From: Anaerolineae bacterium
GTDB lineage: Bacteria; Chloroflexota; Anaerolineae; Anaerolineales; Anaerolineaceae
Direction: 5' to 3'
DNA length: 64,000 bases
Assembly (NCBI GenBank): GCA_013314735.1
Contig: JABUFD010000003.1
Span: 1 to 64,000 of the forward strand
Below are positions 57,276-64,000 of this stretch, one piece after another. The notes beneath the pieces were generated by a model. That model did not search any database. It was not told the origin of the DNA and worked only from the letters and a program-made list of their open reading frames with translations. A program made the position numbers and the translations under genes. Numbering within the stretch: position 1 is the stretch's first letter; each line of letters begins with the position of its first letter.

Positions 57276-57306
57276 GGGTGCGCCGCTGTGATGCGGCGGC
57301 GCACCC
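57276..57306. other. GC-rich hairpin before the VTC gene
   Basis: GGGTGCGCCGC (57276-57286) pairs with GCGGCGCACCC (57296-57306) around nine bases. No T tract follows on either side, so it may slow or process transcripts between the lipoprotein and the VTC gene rather than terminate fully. Confidence 0.5.
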
Positions 57307-57407
57307 GCACAATCAAAACCCAACGTATACAAAAAGTAAACCAGAAACACCCCGCAACCACGTAAGATATCCGCAACACACACATAGAATCGATTGAGAG
57401 GTTCCCA

Positions 57408-58265
57408 ATGAATCATACAAACCGGACTACGACCCTGATGGAGGCAGAATTAAACAACCAGCCCTGGCAGCTTCCTCAGTTAAGCAGCGGTGGGCAGAGG
57501 TTTGTTAATAATCTCCAGACCCTGGTCGGAAAATTCGCCCCTATCTCCTTAAATGAAATGGATCAGGCGGCGCTGTTGAACCGGATCGATACCAAATACG
57601 TCTTCCCTATTGACCAACTGCGCTGGCTTCTGCCCGAATGCAGCCGGTCCTATCGTATCTTGTCGGTGGCGGGAACCCGCCTCAACCATTATCGCACACT
57701 CTACTTCGACACCCCATATTTCGACCTGTACCTGATGCATGTCAATGAACGCGCGGAACGTTACAAAATTCGCAGCCGCCAGTATACCGATTCCAACGAT
57801 TCCTTCCTGGAAGTGAAACACAAGACCCGCAAAGATCGCACCATTAAGACCCGCATTGCCACCAGCAGCATGATCGAGACCATCTCGATCGAAATGGACA
57901 AATGGCTCTCTGGTATATTTCCACTGGAAACCCGCCATCTGGAACCAAAAATTTGGAACACATTCACCCGCATCACCCTGGTTAACCAAACCCGTCCGGA
58001 ACGAGTTACGCTCGACACCGACATCACCTTCCACTGGGGCAGCCAGGCAATTTCACTGCCGGATATCGTCATCGCCGAGGTGAAAACAGGGCAAGGAAGC
58101 GCCGATTCGCCCTTCATAGCCCAGATGCACAACAACCACATTCACCCGCAGGGCTTCAGCAAGTATTGTTTGGGGATTTCCCTGCTCTACCACGAGGTAA
58201 AAAAGAACAATCTTAAACCCAAAATGCTGCGTATTCAGAAAATCAGCAAAGGAGAATTGGCATGA
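57408..58265 (+). CDS. VTC-domain protein, polyphosphate-polymerase-like
   Basis: 285 residues. A VTC tunnel domain covers about 45-270. Basic tunnel residues are present in order: NRIDTKY (Arg59, Lys63), HYRTLYFDT (Arg96), ERYKIRSRQY (Arg122, Arg124), FLEVKHK (Glu135, Lys137), RKDRTIKTR, VIAEVKTGQG, and the late GFSKYCLG lysine. In yeast Vtc4 this fold makes polyphosphate from ATP with an Arg/Lys-lined tunnel and a metal-binding Glu. The key set looks intact here, so polyphosphate or a related anionic polymer is predicted. No membrane segment of its own. Overlaps the DUF4956 gene (ATGA). Confidence 0.8.
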   Translation: MNHTNRTTTLMEAELNNQPWQLPQLSSGGQRFVNNLQTLVGKFAPISLNEMDQAALLNRIDTKYVFPIDQLRWLLPECSRSYRILSVAGTRLNHYRTLYFDTPYFDLYLMHVNERAERYKIRSRQYTDSNDSFLEVKHKTRKDRTIKTRIATSSMIETISIEMDKWLSGIFPLETRHLEPKIWNTFTRITLVNQTRPERVTLDTDITFHWGSQAISLPDIVIAEVKTGQGSADSPFIAQMHNNHIHPQGFSKYCLGISLLYHEVKKNNLKPKMLRIQKISKGELA

Positions 58266-58900
58266 CAACCCTGGGTAATTTTCTTTTCAGTTTCGGTTTC
58301 AACTTTCTGGTCACATTGATCATTGTTCGTTTGATCTATTATCCGACCACCCCCAATAAACGATACGTTTTCACATTCCTAGCCTTTAATACCGTGATCT
58401 ACTTTGTTCTGACCTTCATGAACAGCATCGAGATAGGTGTCGGGGTGGGATTTGGCCTGTTTGCCATTTTCTCAATCCTGCGCTACCGGACAGACCCCAT
58501 CCCGATCCGCGAAATGACCTATTTATTCATCATCGCCGCCCTGCCCGTTATGAATTCCGCCGGGAGTGATGTGACCATCTGGCCGCAAATGATCGCTGCC
58601 AACATCGCCATCATGGTCATCATGGCGGTTCTGGAGAAGGAATGGGGGTTCCATTACGAAGCCTCAAAACGCGTCATCTATGAAAAAATCGAATTGATCC
58701 GCCCGGATCGCCGTGCCGAATTGGTGGCCGATCTCGAACTGCGCACCGGCCTTCGTGTGAAAAAGATTGCGGTAGGTAAGATCGATTTCCTGCGTGATAT
58801 CGCCGAAATACGTGTGTATTACGATGATATACACCAGGAAGGTTGGCTCAACCACATAGAATCTTCCATTGTCCTGTTAAATGGCGATGATGCAGATTGA
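58262..58900 (+). CDS. DUF4956 membrane protein
   Basis: 212 residues. Four TM helices in the first 130 residues with the family's conserved loop GLFAIFSILRYRTDPIPIREMTYLF. A cytosolic alpha/beta C-terminal domain (about 135-212; ELRTGLRVKKIAVGKIDFLRD) follows. DUF4956 genes commonly sit next to VTC-domain genes; function unknown. By analogy with the TM part of the yeast VTC complex it may anchor the polymerase and form a translocation path (inference). Translationally coupled to the VTC gene. Confidence 0.85.
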   Translation: MTTLGNFLFSFGFNFLVTLIIVRLIYYPTTPNKRYVFTFLAFNTVIYFVLTFMNSIEIGVGVGFGLFAIFSILRYRTDPIPIREMTYLFIIAALPVMNSAGSDVTIWPQMIAANIAIMVIMAVLEKEWGFHYEASKRVIYEKIELIRPDRRAELVADLELRTGLRVKKIAVGKIDFLRDIAEIRVYYDDIHQEGWLNHIESSIVLLNGDDAD

Positions 58901-58960
58901 CCGGTAACGCACTGTTTTGCAATCTCACGAATGGATTTCACAATTGGATATAATGAATTT

Positions 58961-59647
58961 ATGACCCGGAAAATCTTAGTGGTTGATGATACGCGGAATG
59001 TGCAGGTGTTATTATGTGACTTCCTCGGCAGCCAGGGTTTTGAAGTCCAGGCAGCATCCGACGGGAAAGAAGCGCTGGCATGTGTTAAGGATTTCAAACC
59101 TGATCTGATCCTGCTCGATATCATGATGCCGTCCATGGACGGCTATCAATTCATCAGCCATTTACGTAGGGATTCCAATATTCCGGTCATCATGATCACG
59201 GCCAAACAGCAGGAGGCGGATGTTGTGAAAGGATTCGATCTCGGCGCCGATGACTATATCATCAAGCCGTTTCGTATGCGCGAGTTATTGGTCCGCATCC
59301 GGGCGGTTCTGCGCCGTGCCGCTGCCGAAACGGCCGCCCAGCCTCTACTGGTCGTCGGCGACATCACCCTGGATTCCAGCAAGCACGATGTCAGGAAACA
59401 GGATCAACCAATCGAGTTAACCCCGCTGGAATTCCTGGTGCTGGAGCGACTGATGCAGAACGCCGGGCAGGTAGTAAAGCGCGCCGAATTGTGCATGCAA
59501 TTGCTCGAAAATGGGTTCAGCGGTTCAGAAGCAACCCTCAAGATTCACATCCGCAACCTGCGGATGAAACTGGAAGAGAACCTGGCTCAACCCCGCTACA
59601 TTGAAACCGTCTTTGGGATTGGTTATCGTTTCATGGAGGGCTCATGA
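58961..59647 (+). CDS. OmpR-family response regulator
   Basis: 228 residues from ATG 58961, the usual distance before KILVVDD; ATG 58931 is an in-frame alternative. Receiver domain with Asp53 (LILLDIMMPSMDG) and Lys in YIIKPFRM; C-terminal winged helix (ELTPLEFLVLERLMQN, ATLKIHIRNLRMKLE, VFGIGYRF). The start has only a weak ribosome-binding site, and TATAAT lies at 58949-58954, so a leaderless transcript is possible. It overlaps the kinase gene by 4 bp. Confidence 0.9.
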   Translation: MTRKILVVDDTRNVQVLLCDFLGSQGFEVQAASDGKEALACVKDFKPDLILLDIMMPSMDGYQFISHLRRDSNIPVIMITAKQQEADVVKGFDLGADDYIIKPFRMRELLVRIRAVLRRAAAETAAQPLLVVGDITLDSSKHDVRKQDQPIELTPLEFLVLERLMQNAGQVVKRAELCMQLLENGFSGSEATLKIHIRNLRMKLEENLAQPRYIETVFGIGYRFMEGS

Positions 59648-61035
59648 AAAACACATCGCTAAAACTGAAACTGATCCTGTCTTATCTCGCAGTTGCCCTC
59701 ATCACCGTGCTGGCAGTGCTGGTTCTAATCCGCCTTACCTCAGGACAATTCATGCTGAATATGGTGGTGGAGCAGCAAACCGCATGGGTGGAAGATGAGA
59801 TCATCACATACTATACAACCAATGGAACCATGAGTGGTTTCATCGACTACTATAACCAGATCACACACCCCCAACCATCATTCGCACCGCCGGAGGCAGG
59901 CGATATTCCGCCCGTCTCACGTGAATTGCGCGGTGTGCTGGGTTTGCTGGATGCATCGTACCGTGCATTGATCCCCACCTTCGGGTATAAAGTGGGAGAG
60001 GCAGTCCCCAGCGAAATGGTACGGCAATCCATTCCTGTTGAAGTTGAGGGCGAGACCATCGCCCTCATCCTGCCTGATACCAAGTACCAATTCAAGCTGA
60101 GCTTTGAGGAAAAATTGTTTTTACAGAGGACCACCCTGGCAACAGGCCTGGCGGCAGGCGTGGGTGTAATCCTGGCACTTTCGATGGGTTTCTTCTTTGC
60201 CGCCCAATTATTAAAACCGATTTTTAAGTTACAGCGCGCTTCCCAGGCACTTGCCAGGGGCGATCTCCAACAGCAGGTGACCAACACATCGCACGATGAA
60301 ATCGGGCAACTGGTCGAAGCATTCAACCAGATGAGCGCAGACCTTCACCGGGCTGACCAACAACGCAAACGTCTGACCGCCGATATCACCCATGACCTCA
60401 GTACTCCTTTGCAGATCATTTCGGGATATGTGGAAATGCTGGAGGAAGAGGATCTGCAGCTGACCCCGCAGCGGTTGGAAATCATCCGGACAGAAATCGG
60501 CCACCTGCGCCGCCTGGTGGATGACCTGGGCATCCTCACCCAGGTGGAAGCCGGTGGATTGGAAATGCAAATTCAAAAGATTTATCCTGCTTTCCTGCTG
60601 GAGCAGATTTTCCAGGTCTATCGACCCATTGCCGCTCACCATGGCATCCAAATGGAACTGGCACTCCCTGGTTCCCTACCCGCCATCCTGGCGGATGAAG
60701 GTCGGATGTTACAGGTGATTAAGAACCTGGTTGAAAATGCCTTGCGATATACCCCGGCAGGCGGCACGGTCACTCTGGGCGTCAGCCTCAATGATAAAAT
60801 GGAAATCTCCATCAAAGACACAGGTTCCGGGATTGACCCTGATGATCTTCCTTACGTGTTCGATCGTTTTTACCGGGCAGATAAATCCCGCGGCGCAAAT
60901 TCCGGCAAAATGGGGCTGGGATTGGCGATCTGCAAGGCGCTGGTCACTGCCCAACAGGGTGATATCACCGCCCATTGCACCCCGAATGAACCTGGCACAA
61001 CCATGCTGATGCGTTTTGATCCCGTGGTTGACTGA
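59644..61035 (+). CDS. Membrane histidine kinase
   Basis: 463 residues. TM1 (about 10-30), an extracytoplasmic sensor region of about 130 residues, TM2 (about 160-190), HAMP (KLQRASQALARGDL), HisKA with His250 in DITHDLSTPLQIISGY, and HATPase_c with NLVENALRYTPAGG, DTGSGIDPDDLP and MGLGLAICKALV. BaeS-like organisation for envelope signals. Cognate of the response regulator at 58961. The signal is unknown; the adjacent VTC/DUF4956/lipoprotein genes are the obvious candidates for target or input. Confidence 0.92.
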   Translation: MKNTSLKLKLILSYLAVALITVLAVLVLIRLTSGQFMLNMVVEQQTAWVEDEIITYYTTNGTMSGFIDYYNQITHPQPSFAPPEAGDIPPVSRELRGVLGLLDASYRALIPTFGYKVGEAVPSEMVRQSIPVEVEGETIALILPDTKYQFKLSFEEKLFLQRTTLATGLAAGVGVILALSMGFFFAAQLLKPIFKLQRASQALARGDLQQQVTNTSHDEIGQLVEAFNQMSADLHRADQQRKRLTADITHDLSTPLQIISGYVEMLEEEDLQLTPQRLEIIRTEIGHLRRLVDDLGILTQVEAGGLEMQIQKIYPAFLLEQIFQVYRPIAAHHGIQMELALPGSLPAILADEGRMLQVIKNLVENALRYTPAGGTVTLGVSLNDKMEISIKDTGSGIDPDDLPYVFDRFYRADKSRGANSGKMGLGLAICKALVTAQQGDITAHCTPNEPGTTMLMRFDPVVD

Positions 61036-61128
61036 CCGATTCCCATTCACCAGCCTTGCGGATGACTGCCACAAGCATGGAAACCCGATATAATCGCCGG
61101 TAAACACACAACCATTGGAGAAAATACC

Positions 61129-61983
61129 ATGTCGATAAAAAATCCAGTTTTGTTTTCCACCGGTTCGCTCTACCTCGAAGAAGTCACCACCTGTTTTGAA
61201 TTGGCTGCCCAGGCGGGTTTTGATGGCATGGAAATTCTCATCGACAATCGCTGGACCACCCGCAACCCGGTGAAGCTGAACCGCCTGTCCCAGGCACACC
61301 ACCTGCCGATCATGGCGGTTCATAATCCTTTCTTTACCAATATCCCGGATTGGCCCAGTTCTTCCAGGCCAATGGAAATCTTGCAGGCCTCAGTGAACCT
61401 GGCCAAGCAGGTAGGCGCCCAGGTTGTCGTTCTTCACCTTCCCGCGCGGATTGGAGGAAGGGTCATGATCGTACCCGGTAGAACCTTCGTCCGACCCAGG
61501 TTGAAAAACCCTGACCATGCCCTGGCAAAAGCCATCCAGAATGGATTGCTGAAAAGAATGGAAACCGCCAGTGGAGTGAAGATCTGTGTGGAAAACATGC
61601 CCCAGCGCAATGTGCTGTGGTGGAAATCGCTTTACCGCTGGAACACCCCGGCACGCTGGCAGCAGGTTCATGATACCTTGACGTTTGACAGCACCCATTG
61701 GGGCACCTGGAACATGGAACCGGTAGATGTCTTCCAGCAGGTGAAAGACCAGGTTCGGCACATCCATCTTAGCAACTTCAACGGCAAGGAACACCAATTA
61801 CCGATGGAAGGCCGCCTTCACCTGGACAGGCTGCTGCAAGCGGTGGCACAAACAGAACAAACCATCAGTGTTACATTGGAAGTGGAGCCCAATGCGTTAC
61901 ATTACAAAGAGGAATCCCGCCGGGCGGAAGCCTTGCAGGCCTCGCTGGCATTCATCCGGAAACACCTGAATGGGAAAAGGTAA
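61129..61983 (+). CDS. Sugar phosphate isomerase/epimerase-like TIM barrel protein
   Basis: 284 residues. AP_endonuc_2-type barrel with GFDGMEILIDNRW, VVVLHLPARIGG, KICVENMPQRNVLW, DTLTFDSTHWGTW, HIHLSNFNGKEHQLP and VTLEVEPN, supplying the usual Glu/Asp/His metal ligands. It differs from the copy at 24242. Substrate unknown. TGGAG precedes the ATG. The 93-bp gap after the kinase contains no terminator that I can see. Confidence 0.8.
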   Translation: MSIKNPVLFSTGSLYLEEVTTCFELAAQAGFDGMEILIDNRWTTRNPVKLNRLSQAHHLPIMAVHNPFFTNIPDWPSSSRPMEILQASVNLAKQVGAQVVVLHLPARIGGRVMIVPGRTFVRPRLKNPDHALAKAIQNGLLKRMETASGVKICVENMPQRNVLWWKSLYRWNTPARWQQVHDTLTFDSTHWGTWNMEPVDVFQQVKDQVRHIHLSNFNGKEHQLPMEGRLHLDRLLQAVAQTEQTISVTLEVEPNALHYKEESRRAEALQASLAFIRKHLNGKR

Positions 61984-62031
61984 ATTCTGTCCTGGGAACA
62001 GCAAGGCCTTTTACGATAGGAGCAGTGACGA

Positions 62032-62664
62032 ATGTACATCTACTTTATCCGGCACGGCGAAAGTGAAGCCAATGTGCTGCACGAGTTCTCCAATGGTCTC
62101 AATAAACACCCATTGACCGCTAGAGGCTATCGGCAGGCACAGGCATTGGCTGCAAGGATGAAGGAGGTCCCTCTCACGGCGATTTACACCAGCCCGATCC
62201 TCCGTGCCCGGCAGACCGCAGCCATTTTGGCAGAATCACAAAGGCTGATCGTGGCGACTGAAAACGCGTTGCGGGAATTCGACATCGGCCTGTTGGAAGG
62301 GCATTCCGATCAGGAATCGTGGAAAACCTTTGACAAAGTCAATCAGGAATGGCTGCAGGGCATCAACCAGGATGTCCCCCTCGCTGGCGGTGAGTCGTAT
62401 ATGGATGTAAAACGACGTTTCCTGCCTTTCCTGCAACAAATCATCGCAGCCCATGCCGATCCTCCCGGCCAGCATCTCGCCCTGGTGGGGCACGGCGGTA
62501 CCTACCGCCTGATGCTGCCTCTCGTGATCCACGGATTGAGTGGTCAAACCATGACCGGAAAAGGAATGGGCAACACCTCTATCATTATGGCCGAAACACA
62601 GAGTGGTTACTTGCGCCTGATTTCCTGGGATGGGGAAATGCTTACCCCGAATGATGGGGATTAA
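62032..62664 (+). CDS. Histidine phosphatase (phosphoglycerate mutase-like)
   Basis: 210 residues. Catalytic RHG motif YFIRHGESEAN (His8); IYTSPILRARQTA with the second Arg; ALREFDIGLLEGH acid/base Glu; VGHGGTYRLMLP second His. The broad family includes phosphatases for sugar phosphates and cofactors. AGGAG lies about nine bases upstream of the ATG. Possibly co-transcribed with the isomerase-like gene (48 bp gap). Confidence 0.88.
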   Translation: MYIYFIRHGESEANVLHEFSNGLNKHPLTARGYRQAQALAARMKEVPLTAIYTSPILRARQTAAILAESQRLIVATENALREFDIGLLEGHSDQESWKTFDKVNQEWLQGINQDVPLAGGESYMDVKRRFLPFLQQIIAAHADPPGQHLALVGHGGTYRLMLPLVIHGLSGQTMTGKGMGNTSIIMAETQSGYLRLISWDGEMLTPNDGD

Positions 62665-62682
62665 TCCACTTCGTTGATGTGT

Positions 62683-64000
62683 TTACCCAACCTCGAATTC
62701 TCCGACCAGCAAATCTTCATCCCGCGAGGAGGAACCGACCATGACTGAAAACACACCGGGTTCCACCGCGGTTTCCAGTTGCTCATTCACCAACGCCAAT
62801 TCAACGTAAGGTACCACCAGTTCCACGGTTTTTTCCTGGCCGGGATCCAGCGCTACCCGCGCGAATGCCTTCAATTCCTTCACCGGTGTGATCACAGAAC
62901 TGACGACATCGTTAATGTACATCTGCACGATCTCCGTCGCCGCAAGACCGCCGGTATTTCTGACCGTCACCTGCACCCTGGCTGTTTCGCCGGCATGCAC
63001 CACCGGCGTCAGTATCCGCAGATCACGATAGACAAAGGTGGTGTAATGCAGCCCGAAGCCAAAAGCGTACAAAGGTTCTGCCGGCATGTCGACGTACTTC
63101 CCGCCGTGCCAGCCGGGAAAATGATTGTAGTACACCGGTAATTGCCCGACATGATACGGGAAAGAAACCGTCAGTTTCCCGGTGAAATCGCGGTCGCCAA
63201 ACAACAGGCCGGCGATCGCCTCACCGCCCGGCATGCCGGGATTGAATGCCTGCACCAGCGCATCCGCCTCCTGCGCCGCCCATGGAATGCTCAACGGTTT
63301 GGAACTGAGCACCACCACTACCAGCGGGGTGCCGGTGGCTTTGACCGCTTCCAGCAGGGCTTGCTGCTCACCGCTCAGGTCCAGGTTGGCGCGGTCACGG
63401 AATTCACCAATATAGGGGCGGTTATCCCCCACCACCACGATCGCCAGGTCAGCCCTTGCCGCGAGTTGGACGGCGGTGTCAATCGAAGCAGGCCCCATTT
63501 TGGAGAGCATCTCTTCATAGAAAAGCCCCGCGCCAGCTTCGAAGGCATCCATCAGGCGCAGTTGTACTTCTTCATCCGCCAGGGTGCTGCAGCCGCGGTT
63601 GAACGTCACTTCGATCTTCTTACCGCCCCTGGCACGAATCCCATCAAGGATGGTGGTGGTCAGTTCACGCGGACGGTCGCGGCCGTCGGCTTCGCCGTGC
63701 GCTTCCCAACTGACCCAATCACCCAGCTGCGCGACCACATCATCCGCATTCGGCCCCAGGACGGCAATTTTTTTCACTGCCGGTGATATCGGCAATACAC
63801 CTTCATTTTTCAGCAACACCGCGCTCTGGTAGGCAGTCTCCAGCGCCGCCTGGCGATGTTCCGGCCGGCCGATCCACTCCGCCTGCTTTCCCAGGTCGGT
63901 ATAGCGGCGGTCATCAAACAACCCCAGCATGAACTTGAGGCGCAGCACCCGCCGGCAGCCATCATCAATCAGGGCTTCATCCAGTTTCCCTGCTTTCACC
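62683..64000 (-). CDS. Glycoside hydrolase family 3 protein, N-terminus cut off by window end
   Basis: About 438 residues are visible; the N-terminal (catalytic nucleophile) barrel lies beyond base 64000. Visible part: the linker RVLRLKFMLGLFDD, the GH3 C-terminal alpha/beta domain (IAVLGPNADDVVAQLGDW, VVVGDNRPYIGEFRDRANLDL, AFNPGMPGGEAIAGLLFG) and a fibronectin type III-like domain (VRNTGGLAATEIVQMY) from about residue 320. Matches beta-glucosidases/beta-xylosidases. It converges with the phosphatase gene. Confidence 0.92.
   Translation of the reverse strand, partial: VKAGKLDEALIDDGCRRVLRLKFMLGLFDDRRYTDLGKQAEWIGRPEHRQAALETAYQSAVLLKNEGVLPISPAVKKIAVLGPNADDVVAQLGDWVSWEAHGEADGRDRPRELTTTILDGIRARGGKKIEVTFNRGCSTLADEEVQLRLMDAFEAGAGLFYEEMLSKMGPASIDTAVQLAARADLAIVVVGDNRPYIGEFRDRANLDLSGEQQALLEAVKATGTPLVVVVLSSKPLSIPWAAQEADALVQAFNPGMPGGEAIAGLLFGDRDFTGKLTVSFPYHVGQLPVYYNHFPGWHGGKYVDMPAEPLYAFGFGLHYTTFVYRDLRILTPVVHAGETARVQVTVRNTGGLAATEIVQMYINDVVSSVITPVKELKAFARVALDPGQEKTVELVVPYVELALVNEQLETAVEPGVFSVMVGSSSRDEDLLVGEFEVG

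Noticed and set aside
1-64000. CRISPR array, transposase, integrase or phage genes
   Set aside because: No regular spaced repeats, no DDE/serine/tyrosine recombinase motifs and no phage structural genes were seen anywhere in the window.

Overview
The window looks like ordinary chromosome from an anaerobic, heterotrophic bacterium, most likely a member of the Chloroflexota class Anaerolineae. This is inference. It rests on moderate GC (about 50-55% by eye), the hrcA-grpE-dnaK-dnaJ-prmA order behind a perfect CIRCE operator, a protein kinase fused to a formylglycine-generating-enzyme-like domain, many GT-C glycosyltransferases and sugar-metabolism genes, and anaerobe genes (class I hybrid cluster protein, a fused NfnAB-type flavoprotein). 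No insertion sequence, prophage, CRISPR array or rRNA is visible. One tRNA-Leu(CAA) is present. Genes at both ends are cut by the window (a membrane protein at the left, a glycoside hydrolase family 3 protein at the right).

Layout. 1-7.2 kb (+): envelope genes, namely a multi-TM protein, a methyltransferase, a membrane-anchored helix-hairpin-helix protein, two tandem lipoproteins that each fuse a DsbA-like thioredoxin domain to a cyclophilin domain, a PrsW-like protease, PlsC and a small orphan. 7.3-10.4 kb (-): an HD-GYP response regulator, a small membrane protein and a GNAT-like protein. 10.5-14 kb (+): a GT-C glycosyltransferase, YjbQ and a sulfatase. 14-19.9 kb (-): the HrcA/CIRCE heat-shock operon. 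20-21.8 kb (-): kinase-FGE fusion. 22-26.2 kb (+): FkbM methyltransferase and a sugar oxidoreductase/isomerase/aldo-keto reductase group. 26.4-34.4 kb (+, tRNA on -): diguanylate cyclase, YchF, methyltransferase, xpt-guaA, and an RSH protein with intact hydrolase but degenerate synthetase motifs. 34.4-43.5 kb (-): inositol monophosphatase, response regulator, HD hydrolase, glutamate dehydrogenase, URO-D-like protein, and a GT-C/GT2/gatB operon. A gene-free stretch of about 560 bp with a large GC-rich inverted repeat follows. 44-51.6 kb (-): GPH symporter, YdjC deacetylase, acylphosphatase, a metallopeptidase-like membrane protein, a HEAT-repeat protein and the NfnAB fusion.

Two loci stand out. 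At 51.7-55.2 kb a Crp/Fnr regulator is divergent from an Fe-S protein, cupin and hcp operon, with a dyad GTAAC-N4-GTTAC between them. This looks like a self-contained nitrosative-stress module. At 55.3-61 kb a repeat-rich lipoprotein of beta-helix type is followed by a VTC-type polyphosphate-polymerase-like protein, a DUF4956 membrane protein and an OmpR/HK two-component system. This is the best candidate for a little-described system: a regulated machine that makes, and possibly exports, an anionic polymer at the cell surface.

Gene calls come from reading translated sequence and motifs only. No database search was run. Start codons were moved to the best Shine-Dalgarno-supported ATG or GTG where the longest reading frame began implausibly early.
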